From NCBI GenBank assembly GCA_963718065.1, contig CAVQYE010000009.1:124001-188000 (forward strand): 64,000 nucleotides of DNA, written 5' to 3'. Each line of letters starts with the position of its first letter. Positions within the stretch are counted from its first letter, which is position 1. The position numbers and the translations under genes were made by a program. This DNA comes from CAVPGP01 sp963718065. GTDB taxonomy: Bacteria > Actinomycetota > Thermoleophilia > Gaiellales > Gaiellaceae. The notes beneath the pieces are model-generated. The model saw only the letters and a list, made by a program, of their open reading frames with translations. It did not search any database and was not told the DNA's origin. Below, piece after piece: positions 9,042-17,691 of this stretch.

Positions 9042-10146
9042 TCGACCGCCGTTGCACCGACCCAGCGCGCCAGGCTGCGCACCGGCTCCTCGATCGCCAC
9101 CGGCTCGTCCTCCCAGTGCACGGAGTGGATCTTCAGCACGCCCGTCTTGCGATCGAAGAGCGGGTCGATCCGGCCGACGAGACGATCGCCGTGCAGCACC
9201 GGCAGGACGTAGTAGCCCCAGCGCCGCTTCGCGGGCGGGACATACATCTCGAGGACGTACTCGAACCCGAAGAGCTCGAGCGTCCGCTTTCGGTCCGCGA
9301 TCAGCTTGTCGAACGGCGCGAGCAACGTCGTCCGCGGGCGGAAGCGCTGCTCCAGCACCTCCGCATGCGCGTACCACTCGCCGGGAAGGCCCTCGACCCT
9401 CGCCGGCACGGCGCGGCCCTCGCGCACGAGGGTCCGCAGCGCCCGCTCCGCGCCGGGCGGCCGGCCGTCGAAGGTCCAGTCGAACTCCTCGACGCGCGCG
9501 ACGCCGCGGACGCGCAGCTTCCGGTCGAGGATCCGGCGCGCCACTTCTTCCTGCGGCAGGCGCTCGTGCACGGGATACACGCGCTCGGCGAGATCCCAGA
9601 TCCGCTCCTGGCCGTCCCGGCCGACAGTCCCGATCTTGCCTCCGAACCAGAGCCGCTCGAGCATCATCGTCAGGCTCTTGCCGTCGTTCCAGCCGCCGGT
9701 CTGCCATGGGACGACGGCGCGGTCCTCGAGATCACGCGACCGCAGCGGGCCGCGCCGCCGCAGCTCACGCAGCACGTAACGCTGGAAGGGCTTGTTCGCC
9801 TCCAGCCATCCGCGGATGTAGACCGCACGTGCCGCATCGCCGCGCGGATTGCGGCGCATCGTCTCGCGGTGGATCGCGTAGTCGGAGGCCGGGACGATGA
9901 ACGCCCAGTACTCGAAGGCCTCCTTCGTCTCGAAGCGCAGCCGGTCGAGCTCTGTCGTGTCGTAGGGCCGAGCCGCGACCAGACGACGAGCTGCTCGGCG
10001 CGCGCGACCGGCGAGACCGGGTCCATCTGCAGGCCGAACAGACCCTCGACGACCTCCAGCACGGTCCACGGTTTCGGGGCGGCCAGCATCGCCCCCATGA
10101 CGGCGAGCCGGCGCGCCTGGGGCAGGCTCAGGGCGATGGGCGGCAC
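9026..10146 (-). CDS. YcaQ/AlkZ-like winged-helix DNA glycosylase, paralogue 2 (frameshifted)
   Basis: A second HTH_42-family protein directly upstream of paralogue 1. The N-terminus (MPPIALSLPQARRL, from ATG 10146) has the Q-phi-D motif as LQMDP (Gln40, Asp42) and VVWSRLG. The protein continues in another frame from PYDTTELDRL to the end. The shift is at about 9968-9971, where a run of C is one base short of what the frame needs, so a homopolymer deletion is likely. Intact length would be about 373 residues. The C-terminal LLAPFDKLIADR and YYVLPVL mirror the neighbour, indicating tandem duplication followed by divergence. Confidence 0.82.
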
Positions 10147-10173
10147 TCAATCGATTCTAGGCAGCCGCGGTTG

Positions 10174-10831
10174 TCAGCCGCGCTTGGCCCGTGCGAGGTT
10201 CTCGCCCCAGTCCTCGTGGGCGAGGATCCCGCGCTCGGTCATCAGCGACTCGACCCGGTCCTGCAACGCGCGCTGCGCAGCGAGATCGGCGCTGCGCAGG
10301 ATCTCGAGCAGCGGGTAGCGCCACTCCGACGGGAGATCGCCGAGGGAGTCGTGAAACCGCGGCCGCTTGCCCTCGAGGGCGTAGAGCGCCGCGACGAGGT
10401 AGCGCACCGAGTCGGCGGCGTGCAGCCGCGCGCCGAGCTCGTCGCCCCGCCTGCCCGCATTCGTGCCGCGCACGAACGCATTGAGATACGCGTCGTAGGC
10501 CTCGCGCGCCGCGCTGTCCGGCACGGAGTCGAGGCGCGCGAGCTCGGCCCGGAGCGCCCCGTCGGTCCGGTCGAGAAGCACGCGCCCGACAACGAGCCCG
10601 TCCGTCCACCAGGACGGCTCGAGCGCGCGCAGCTCATCGAGCGTCGTCACGATCGCGTCCACGTTCTCGGGCACAGCAGGCCGCTCGGCCGTCGTTCGGA
10701 CGAAGACGACGTCGTAGTCGGAGGCTGGGCGCTCGTGCCCCTGGCGCCCGCGAGCCCGTCAGGACGACTGCGAGCGTCTCGGGGTCGCGTTCCGCGTCGG
10801 CGACAAGCGCCGCGAGCAGATCGTCCGTCAC
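10174..10831 (-). CDS. Nucleotidyltransferase-domain protein (frameshifted)
   Basis: Begins at GTG 10831 (VTDDLLAALVADAERD), overlapping the stop of the cystathionine beta-synthase in GTGA. The early LTGSRA is the glycine-serine motif of polymerase-beta-type nucleotidyltransferases; after a frame change near 10735-10745 the partner acidic motif appears as SDYDVVFV in another frame, followed by an intact helical part (from about 10674 to 10174, ending LARAKRG). Intact length is about 218 residues. Function unknown; similar proteins are annotated as nucleotidyltransferase or DUF4037-like. The frame change is probably a sequence error. Confidence 0.65.
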
Positions 10832-12229
10832 CGATTGTGCGCGAGGTACTCGAGCAGGTCGGAGCGCGTGACGACGCCGACCGGCTTGCCCGCCCGCGCG
10901 ACGAGGACGGCGTTCGTGCGCGCCGGTCAGCGCCGCGACGATCTCGTCGACCGACGCGAGAGCGTCGACCGTCGCGAGCGGCGGCTGCATCGCCGCGGCG
11001 ACGTCCTCGTGCAGCGCGTCGGCGTTCTTGAAGACGCGGTCGAGCAGGTCGCGGTCCTGGAGCGAGCCGATCACGTCGGCGAGCGAGCCGAGCTCGCCGT
11101 CGCGCACGACCGGCAGCTGCGAGATCGAGTAGCGCTGCATGACGTCGATCGCCTCGCCGACCTTCTGGTGCGCCGAGATCGTGACGAGCGCGGGCACGTC
11201 GGCCTCCTCGACGCCCTTCGAGCGCAGCAGCTCGTCGACCGTCGGCGACCGGCGCGCTGCCGCTCGAGGAAGCCGTGCTCGAGCATCCACTTGTCGTCGA
11301 AGAACTTCGAGAGGTACGAGCGCCCCGAGTCGGGCAGCATCGCGAGCATCTGCTGCTCGGGCCCGAGCCGCGCCGCGACCTGCGAGCGCCGCCCAGACGG
11401 TCGTGCCGGACGAGCCGCCGGCGAGCAGGCCCTCCTCGCGCGCGAGCCGGCGCGCGGTCAGGAACGAGTCGCGGTCGGAGACGCGCACCCACTCGTCGAC
11501 GACGTCCGGATCCATCGTCTCCGGCCACGTGTCCTTGCCGATCCCCTCGACGAAGTACGGGTGCAGGTCGCCCTCGTCCTCGGCCGTGTAGATCGAGCCC
11601 TCGGGGTCGGCGCCGACGATCAGCACCTCCGGCCTGTGCTCCTTGAAGTAGCGGCCGACGCCGCTGATCGTGCCGCCGGTGCCGACCGAGATCACGATCG
11701 CGTCGATCTCGCCGCCGGTCTGCTCCCAGATCTCCGGCCCGGTCATCTGGTAGTGCGCCTCGCGGGTTGGCCATGTTCGAGTACTGGTCGGGCTTGAAGC
11801 CGCCGGGGATCTCCTCGGCGAGGCGCGACGAGACGGAGTAGTAGGACTCGGGCGAGTCGTGCTCGACGGCGGTCGGCGTGATCACGACCTCGGCGCCGTA
11901 GGCGCGCAGCATCGCGATCTTCTCCTGGCTCATCTTGTCGGGCATGACGAAGATGCAGCGGTAGCCCTTGATGCGCCGCAGCGATCGCGAGCCCGACGCC
12001 GGTGTTGCCGGAGGTCGGCTCGACGATCGTGCCGCCGGGCTTCAGCTGCCCGTCGCGCTCGGCCGCCTCGATCATCGCCAGGCCGATGCGGTCCTTCACC
12101 GAGCCGCCGGGGTTCAGGTACTCGAGCTTTGCGAGGAGTCGCGCGCCGCCGGGCGGGAGTCAGCCGGTCGAGCCGGACGATCGGCGTGCCGCCGACGAGG
12201 TCGAGGACGGTCGGGTACTCGCGCGCCAT
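10828..12229 (-). CDS. Cystathionine beta-synthase (frameshifted)
   Basis: Condenses serine and homocysteine to cystathionine (PLP). Reassembled from three frames: MAREYPTVLDLVGGTP at ATG 12229, the PLP lysine in SVKDRIG, SGNTGVG, ISVGTGGTISG as phosphate-binding loop, then two CBS domains (VTISAHQKVGEAIDV; DALHEDVAAAMQPP) ending SDLLEYLAHNR. Indels lie near 12155, 11969 (extra C), 11763 (extra G), 11375 (extra C), about 11250 and about 10920. Intact length is about 455-460 residues, usual for bacterial CBS with a C-terminal CBS pair. Paired with the cystathionine gamma enzyme at 6.5-7.6 kb it suggests cysteine from methionine-derived homocysteine. Confidence 0.85.
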
Positions 12230-12316
12230 CGCGCGGAAGCCTAGCCGTCCGCCCAGCCCGGGAAGTCGGCAGTTCGGCCGCTCGTTGTCCCTGACATCGA
12301 ACCGAGGAGGACGGAG

Positions 12317-12866
12317 ATGAAGATCACAGTGGTAGGGCGCGGCAATGTCGGCGGCGGTCTGGCGAAGCGGTGGCGCAGCGCCGGGCACGACGTGACGGAG
12401 ATCGGACACGACGGCGGCGATGTCTCCGAGGCGGACGTGGTGTTCCTCGCGGTGCCCGGCGGATCGATCGCCGAGGCGCTGGCCGGCGTCGCCGGCATCT
12501 CCGGCAAGCCGGTGATCGACGCGACCAACTTCTTCTCGGGCGAGCGGCCGCCGTTCGACTCGCTCGCGCACCAGGTGCAGTCGATCACGGGTGGCCCGGT
12601 CGCGAAGTCGTTCAACCTCAACTTTGCGGTGAACTACGACAAGATCGCCGAGCAGGCGACGAAGCCGAGCCAGGTCTACGCGGCGGACGACGCCATTCGC
12701 GAGACGACTGAGCAGCTGATCCGCGATGCCGGCTTCGACCCGGTGTCGGCGGGCGGGCTCGAGAACGCGCGAGTGGTCGAGGACTCGCTGAAGCTGCTGC
12801 TGGCGATCTCACAGGCCGGGGCGGGGCAGACCTTCTACCGGATCGCCCCGCCGGGCCAGCTTCTAG
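12317..12866 (+). CDS. NADPH-dependent F420 reductase-like oxidoreductase
   Basis: Starts at ATG 12317 behind a strong GGAGG (about 12305-12309). N-terminal Rossmann motif VVGRGNVGGGLAKRW, then VVFLAVPGGSI and VIDATNFF, as in F420-dependent NADP oxidoreductase/NAD-binding proteins (PF03807). About 180 residues are coherent up to QTFYRIAPPG near 12855; after that the frame runs on without a stop through the opposite-strand hydrolase. A one-base change would expose TAG at 12864-12866, making a CTAG shared with the convergent gene, so I place the end there. True F420 use is uncertain; some family members use only NADPH. Confidence 0.7.
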
Positions 12867-13996
12867 GCTCGTTTCGCGAGCCGGCTGCCGAAGCGGACGA
12901 AGTCCGGCCGCGGGAAGTCGATCCGCGTCCCGCGCGCTTCGCCGTCGAAGACGTGGAATTGCCCGCCCTCGACCGGATACCCCGTCAGCGGCGGGTAGCG
13001 CGACGCCGTTCTCGACCGCCTCGAAGTGAAGGCCGCCGTCGCGCGGCTCGACGGCGACGGTCGTCCCTTTCCGTGCGTATGTCCCGGCTAGCTCGTCGAG
13101 ACTCGCCTCGACGCGCGGCGGGTCGCTCCGCTCGAGCAGCGCGTCGACGATCCGCGTGTACGCGGGATACCCGCCCGGCCCGTTCGTGAGAATCGCGATC
13201 GCGTAGCGACGCTCGGGCAGCACGAGCAGCAGCGACTCGAAGCCGCCCCACGAACCGGGGTGGTAGACCGCCGACGCGGTGCGCCCCCAGCCGAGCGCCC
13301 AGTCGCTGCCGACCGCCGCGACCTGGCGCTCGTGCGTCTCGCGGTGGTCGAAGTGGTGCTCGGCGAAGCGGAGCAGGTCGCCGACGGTCGAGACGACGCC
13401 GCCGGACGGACGCCTGGCGCGCGGGAAGCGCCCGTCCGCAGGCGAGCCGCCCTCCTCGTGACCCGTCGCATCGGGTGCGTCGAAGCCGGTACGCGTCATC
13501 CCGAGCGGATCGAAGACCCGCTCCTGCATGCGCGGCCTCGAAGGTGGAGCCGTTCGCGCGGGCGGCTTCGCGGCCCGCGAGCCAGTAGCCGGCGTTCTGG
13601 TACGACCACAGCTCGCCGGCGGGAAACCAACGCGGCAGATTGCCGAGCTCGGTGAGGATCGAGTCGAGCGCGTTGTCGCCCTCGCCGAAGCGGAGCGGCT
13701 CGTCCGGCTCGCCGATCGATCCCAATCTGGTGCGAGAGCGCGAGGCGGAGGGTCGTGTCCTCCCAGACCCGCTCGTCGAGCGGCAGGCCCAGCTCGAGGC
13801 AGAGCGTGCCGACCATCGGCTTCGTCACCGAGGCGACGCGGAACGAGGTCTCCGGCGTCACGGGCTCGCCGGTCTCGAGGCCCGCGACCCCGTAGCCACG
13901 GGCCGTCGTCTCGCCGTTCTCGAGGATCCCGATCGCGAGCCCGGGTACCTGCCAGGCCGCGAGCTGTTCCTCGACGTGCGCGTCGAGCGCGTCCAC
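12863..13996 (-). CDS. Beta-lactamase-family serine hydrolase (frameshifted)
   Basis: A class C beta-lactamase/penicillin-binding-like serine hydrolase. The nucleophile motif S-x-x-K is SVTK, the Tyr motif is YQNAGYW, and a third motif region YHPGSWGGFES follows. Likely start GTG 13996 (VDALDAHVEEQLAAW), just after purH. Frame changes: near 13722 (extra base in CAGATTGGGATC), near 13527 (extra C before ATGCAGGAG) and at about 12996 (extra C in CTACCCGCC); with these corrected it ends at TAG 12863-12865 with FGSRLAKRA. About 375 residues. No signal peptide is seen, so it is probably cytoplasmic, acting on an unknown ester, amide or peptide. Confidence 0.78.
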
Positions 13997-14004
13997 CGAC
14001 CCGC

Positions 14005-15553
14005 TCAGTGCCGGAAGTGCCGCCGGCCGGTGAGGACCAACGCGCCGCCCGTTCGCCTCGACCGCGGCGATCACCTCGTCGTCGCGCTTCGAGCCGCCCG
14101 GCTGGATCAGCGCCGCGATGCCGGCGTCGAGCGCGATCGCCGGCCCGTCGGCGAACGGGAAGAACGCGTCGCTCGCGAGCACCGCGCCGGCCGGGTCGTG
14201 GCCCAGCTCGCGCGCACTTCTCGAACGCGATCCGCACCGCGTCGACGCGGCTCATCTGGCCGGCGCCGATGCCGATCGTCTGCAGGCCCTTCGCGAGCAC
14301 GATCGCGTTCGAGCTGACGTGCTTGCAGACGCGCCAGGCGAAGAGCAGGTCGCCCCACTGCTCCTCGGTCACCGCGCCGGAGACGACCGTTCATCAGCTG
14401 GCGGTCGTCGACGTCGACGTCGCGCTCCTGCACGAGCAGGCCGCCGAGCACGCGCTTGTAGTCGCGCTCGCCCGGCGTCTCCGCCGCGGCGCTCGCGATC
14501 GCGAGCAGGCGAGCGCCGGCTTGCCGCGCAGCGCCGCGAGCGCCTCGTCGTCGAAGCTCGGGCGCGAGCAGCACCTCGACGAAGTGCTCCGCGATCCGCT
14601 GCGCCGAGCGCTCCGCCCGACCGGGCGGTTGAGCACGAGCACGCAGCCGAACGCCGACACCGGATCGGCCGCGAGCGCGCAGCTCGTACGCCTCCTCGAT
14701 CGAGCCGCGCGACGGCGACGCCGCACGGGTTCGCCGTGCTTGACGATCACGCGGCCGGCAGCGTGAACTCGCGCACGACGCGGCGCGCGCCCTCGAGGTC
14801 GGCGAGGTTGTTGTACGAGAGCTCCTTGCCGCCGAGCTGCTCGACGCGCGAGAGCAGGTGCCGGCGCGCACCGTCCTCGGCGTAGTACGCGGCGCGCTGG
14901 TGCGGGTTCTCGCCGTACGCGAGGTCGGCGACCTTCTGGAAGCTGAGCGTGAGCTGCTCGCGGGAAGAGCTCCGTCTCGGCGAACCAGGTCGCGATCGCC
15001 GCGTCGTACGCGGCCGTCGTCGCGAACGCCTCGTCGGCGAGCATGTCGGCGCGTGTCCGCGCGAGAGCGGCCCGGTCGACGCGCAGCTCGTCGAGCACCG
15101 GCTCGTACTGCTCGGGCCGGCAGACGGGCGCCACGTGCGCGAAGTTCTTGGCCGCGGCGCGCAGCATCGACGGGCCGCCGACGTCGATCATCTCGATCGC
15201 CTCGGCCTCGGTGACGCCGCGCCGCCCGGCGACCGACGCGAACGGATAGAGGTTGACGCAGACGAGGTCGAACGGCTCGATCTCGTGCTCGGCGAGCGTG
15301 TCGCACGTCCTCCTGCAGGTCGCGGCGCGCGAGGATGCCGGCGTGGATCGCGCGGGTGGAGCGTCTTCACGCGCCCGCCGAGCATCTCCGGCGCCGCGGT
15401 CACCTCCTCGACGCGCGTCACCGTCGAGGCCGTGCTCCTCGAGGAACGCGGCGGTCCCGCCGCGACGAGACGAGCTCGTAGCCGAGGTCGGCGAGTCCGC
15501 GCGCGAAGTCCGTCGAGGCCGTCCTTGTCATAGACGGAGATCAGTGCGCTCAT
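14005..15553 (-). CDS. purH: Bifunctional AICAR formyltransferase / IMP cyclohydrolase (multiply frameshifted)
   Basis: Catalyses the last two steps of IMP synthesis. Start ATG 15553 (MSALISVYDKDGL); EMLGGRVKTLHP belongs to the N-terminal cyclohydrolase domain, followed by VDVGGPSMLRAAAKN; the transformylase domain ends with SDAFFPFADG, ALIQPGGSKRDDE and LTGRRHFRH at TGA 14005-14007. Single-base insertions are frequent: examples worked out at about 15510, 15462, 15421, 15349 and 15304 and an extra T near 14040. After each, the same protein continues in a new frame. Expected intact length is about 510-515 residues. Its start overlaps purN; gene order purM-purN-purH. Confidence 0.85.
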
Positions 15554-16090
15554 AGCGTCCTCGTCGAACAGCCGCGACGACCTCGGGCAGCAGGCGGTGC
15601 TCGACCGCGTGGATCCGCTCCTCGAGCGTCTCGCGCGGCTCGACCGGCACCGGCTCCTGGCGCAGGATCGGCCCGCGTGTCGACGCCCTCGTCGACGACG
15701 TGGACCGTGACGCCGGTCGTCTCGACGCCCGCCGCGAGCGCGTCGTCGATCGCGTGCGCGCCGGGGAACTCCGGCAGCAGCGACGGATGGACGTTGACGA
15801 TCCGCTCGGGGAAACGGTCGAGGAACGGCTTCGTCAGCAGGTGCATGTAGCCGGCGAGCACGACGAAGCTCGACGCCGTGCTCCTCGAGCCAGGTCGCCA
15901 TCAGGAGGTCGCGCTCCTCGCGGTCGGCGTGGCAGTCGAGCGAGAAGACCGCGGTCGGGATCGCCGGCCGCGCGCGCCCGCTCGAGCGCTGCGGCGTCGC
16001 GCCGGTTCGACGCGACGGCGCGATCGGCAGTCCCGCGTCGATCAGGGCCTGGAGGTTCGTGCCCGCGCCGCTGACGAGCACGCCGATCAC
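15550..16090 (-). CDS. purN: Phosphoribosylglycinamide formyltransferase (frameshifted)
   Basis: Transfers a formyl group from 10-formyl-THF to GAR. GTG 16090 begins VIGVLVSGAGTNLQAL, the family N-terminal motif; the catalytic block is found as VNVHPSLLPEFPG with preceding GYMHLLTKPFLDRFP, and VHVVDEGVDTR lies near the C-terminus. At least three frame changes occur (near 16020-15990, 15870 and 15675), and the C-terminal residues are uncertain because the final frame relative to the purH ATG (ATGA at 15550-15553) cannot be fixed. About 180 residues if corrected. The start overlaps the purM stop as GTGA. Confidence 0.82.
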
Positions 16091-17032
16091 GAGCCGATCC
16101 GCCCGATCACGGTCTCGCCGTCGCCCGGCTCGGCGACGACGGCGCAGTAGCCGATGCCGAGGTTGAAGACGCGGCGCAGTTCCTCTTCCGGCACGTGGCG
16201 CGCAAGCCACTCGAACACCGGCGGCCGCTCCCAGGCGTCCCAGTCGAGCTCGGCGCGCAACCCGTCAGGGAGGACGCGCGACAGGTTCCCGACGATGCCG
16301 CCGCCGGTGACGTGGGCGAACGCGTGCGCCGTCGCCGCGCAGCCGGCGGACGTCGTCCAGGTAGAGACGCGTCGGCGCCAGCAGGTCGTCGCCGTCGTAG
16401 TCCTCCTCCTCGAGCACTCGCCGGACGAGCGTGAAGCCGTTCGCGTGCACGCCGGCGGAGGGGAGGCCGACGATGAAGTCGCCGGGCTCGACCCTTGAGC
16501 CGTCGATCAGCTCGTCGCGGCCGACGATCCCGACACAGGTGCCGGCGAAGTCGAGCTCGCCGTCGCGGTAGATCCCCGGCAGCTCGGCGGTCTCGCCGCC
16601 GACGAGTGCGCAGCCGGCGGCACGGCAGACCGCGGCGGCTCCCTCGACGAGTTCGGCGACCTGCTCCAGCTCGATGCTCGCCGCCGCGACGTAGTCGAGC
16701 AGTAGCAGCGGCTCGGCCCCGGTCGTGATCACGTCGTTGATGCAATGCGCCGCCAGATCGGCGCCGCAGTCGCGGAGGCGTCCGCGCTCGCGCGCAAGGA
16801 TCAGCTTCGTGCCGACGCCGTCCGTCGAGGCGGCCAGCAGGCGGTGGTCGTCGAGCGGGTGCAGGCCGGCGAACGCCCCGAAGCCGGTCGCGCCGGTCGA
16901 CTCGACGGCCGCGCGCAGCCGGTCGACGACCGCCTCGGCGACTGCGAGCGAGACCCCCGCTGCGGCGTAGGTGCGGTCTTCTCCCTCCAGGGGGTCGAGT
17001 CTAAGCGCCAGTGCGGTCAACCGCGGATGCAT
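16087..17032 (-). CDS. purM: Phosphoribosylformylglycinamidine cyclo-ligase (AIR synthetase; frameshifted)
   Basis: ATP-dependent ring closure of FGAM to AIR. Seen: RTYAAAGVSLAVAEAVVD, STDGVGTKLILA (nucleotide-binding region), CINDVITTGAEPLLLLDY, VGGETAELPG, GLPSAGVHANGF; after a frame change near 16340 the protein continues AHVTGGGIVGNLSRVLP and ends VIGRIGS. From the conserved TYAAAG to the stop is about 300 residues, short for the family. The start is uncertain: ATG 17032 adds about 20 residues (MHPRLTALAL) and a non-ATG start near 16985 is possible. The stop overlaps purN. Confidence 0.83.
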
Positions 17033-17301
17033 CAGTGCGGGTGCCCGCACCAACAGACCCCCGGTAGCTCCATTCCGGCGTCGCCGCGCGATCCGCACAC
17101 TGGAGTCCATGAACCCCACGCGCCTCTCTCTCCCCGACGTCGCGCCCGCCGCGCGGCACCTCGCAGACGGCGCCACCCTCCTCGCACCCGTCGCGGTGCG
17201 CCGGCCGGGCGCGACGTCGAGAGGCGCGCGGGGTTCACAGCAGGCCGGGAACGCCCTTTTCGACTGGCCGAACCCGGCTTGTAAAGGGTGTAGCTAGCCG
17301 T
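17033..17301. other. Divergent intergenic region between purM and the signalling cassette
   Basis: About 270 bp without a convincing gene. It must hold promoters for both the purM-N-H block (leftward) and the receiver-kinase cassette (rightward), but I could not pick a clear -35/-10 pair, riboswitch or palindromic operator by eye. Confidence 0.4.
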
Positions 17302-17691
17302 ATGGCAGTCCAACTCGCGTTCTGCCACGATCCGTTCGTGACGCGCGTCCTCATCGTCGACGACCACCCGAGCTTTCGCGCCACCGCCCGGGCGCTGTTG
17401 GAGTCGGAGGGATATGACGTCGTCGGCGAAGCGGAGGACGGCGCCTCCGCGATTGCCGCCTTCGCGGAGCTCGCGCCTTCGCTCGTTCTGCTCGATGTGC
17501 AGCTCCCCGACATGGACGGTTTCGAGGTTGCGGCACGCCTGATGAGGAACGGGGGGTCGCCCACTATTGTCCTGACGTCGAGCCGCGACGGCTCGGATTT
17601 CGGCTCGCTCGTCGAGTCGAGCGGAGCGCGGGGATTCATCCCGAAGGACGAGCTCTCGGGGGCCGCGCTGGCAGCATTGCTCGCAGCATGA
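17302..17691 (+). CDS. Single-domain response regulator (CheY-like receiver)
   Basis: A 129-residue stand-alone receiver: acidic pair in VLIVDDHPSF, phospho-acceptor Asp65 in LLDVQLPDMDG, conserved Thr/Ser in LTSSRDG and Lys in FIPKDEL. No output domain. ATG 17302 is used; GTG 17338 (VTRVLIVDDHP) is an alternative giving 117 residues, and neither has a strong ribosome-binding site. Its stop overlaps the ATG of the giant histidine kinase (ATGA at 17688-17691), so the pair is translationally coupled and the receiver may be a phosphate partner or sink for that kinase. Confidence 0.88.
   Translation: MAVQLAFCHDPFVTRVLIVDDHPSFRATARALLESEGYDVVGEAEDGASAIAAFAELAPSLVLLDVQLPDMDGFEVAARLMRNGGSPTIVLTSSRDGSDFGSLVESSGARGFIPKDELSGAALAALLAA

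Noticed and set aside
12867..13189. C-terminal extension of the F420-type oxidoreductase
   Set aside because: The Arg-rich tail is antisense to the conserved end of the serine hydrolase; a lost stop at the CTAG is more likely.
14005..17032. Interpretation of purH, purN and purM as pseudogenes
   Set aside because: Three consecutive purine genes keep every conserved motif across frames, and the indels are almost all +1; decay would not spare motifs in this way.
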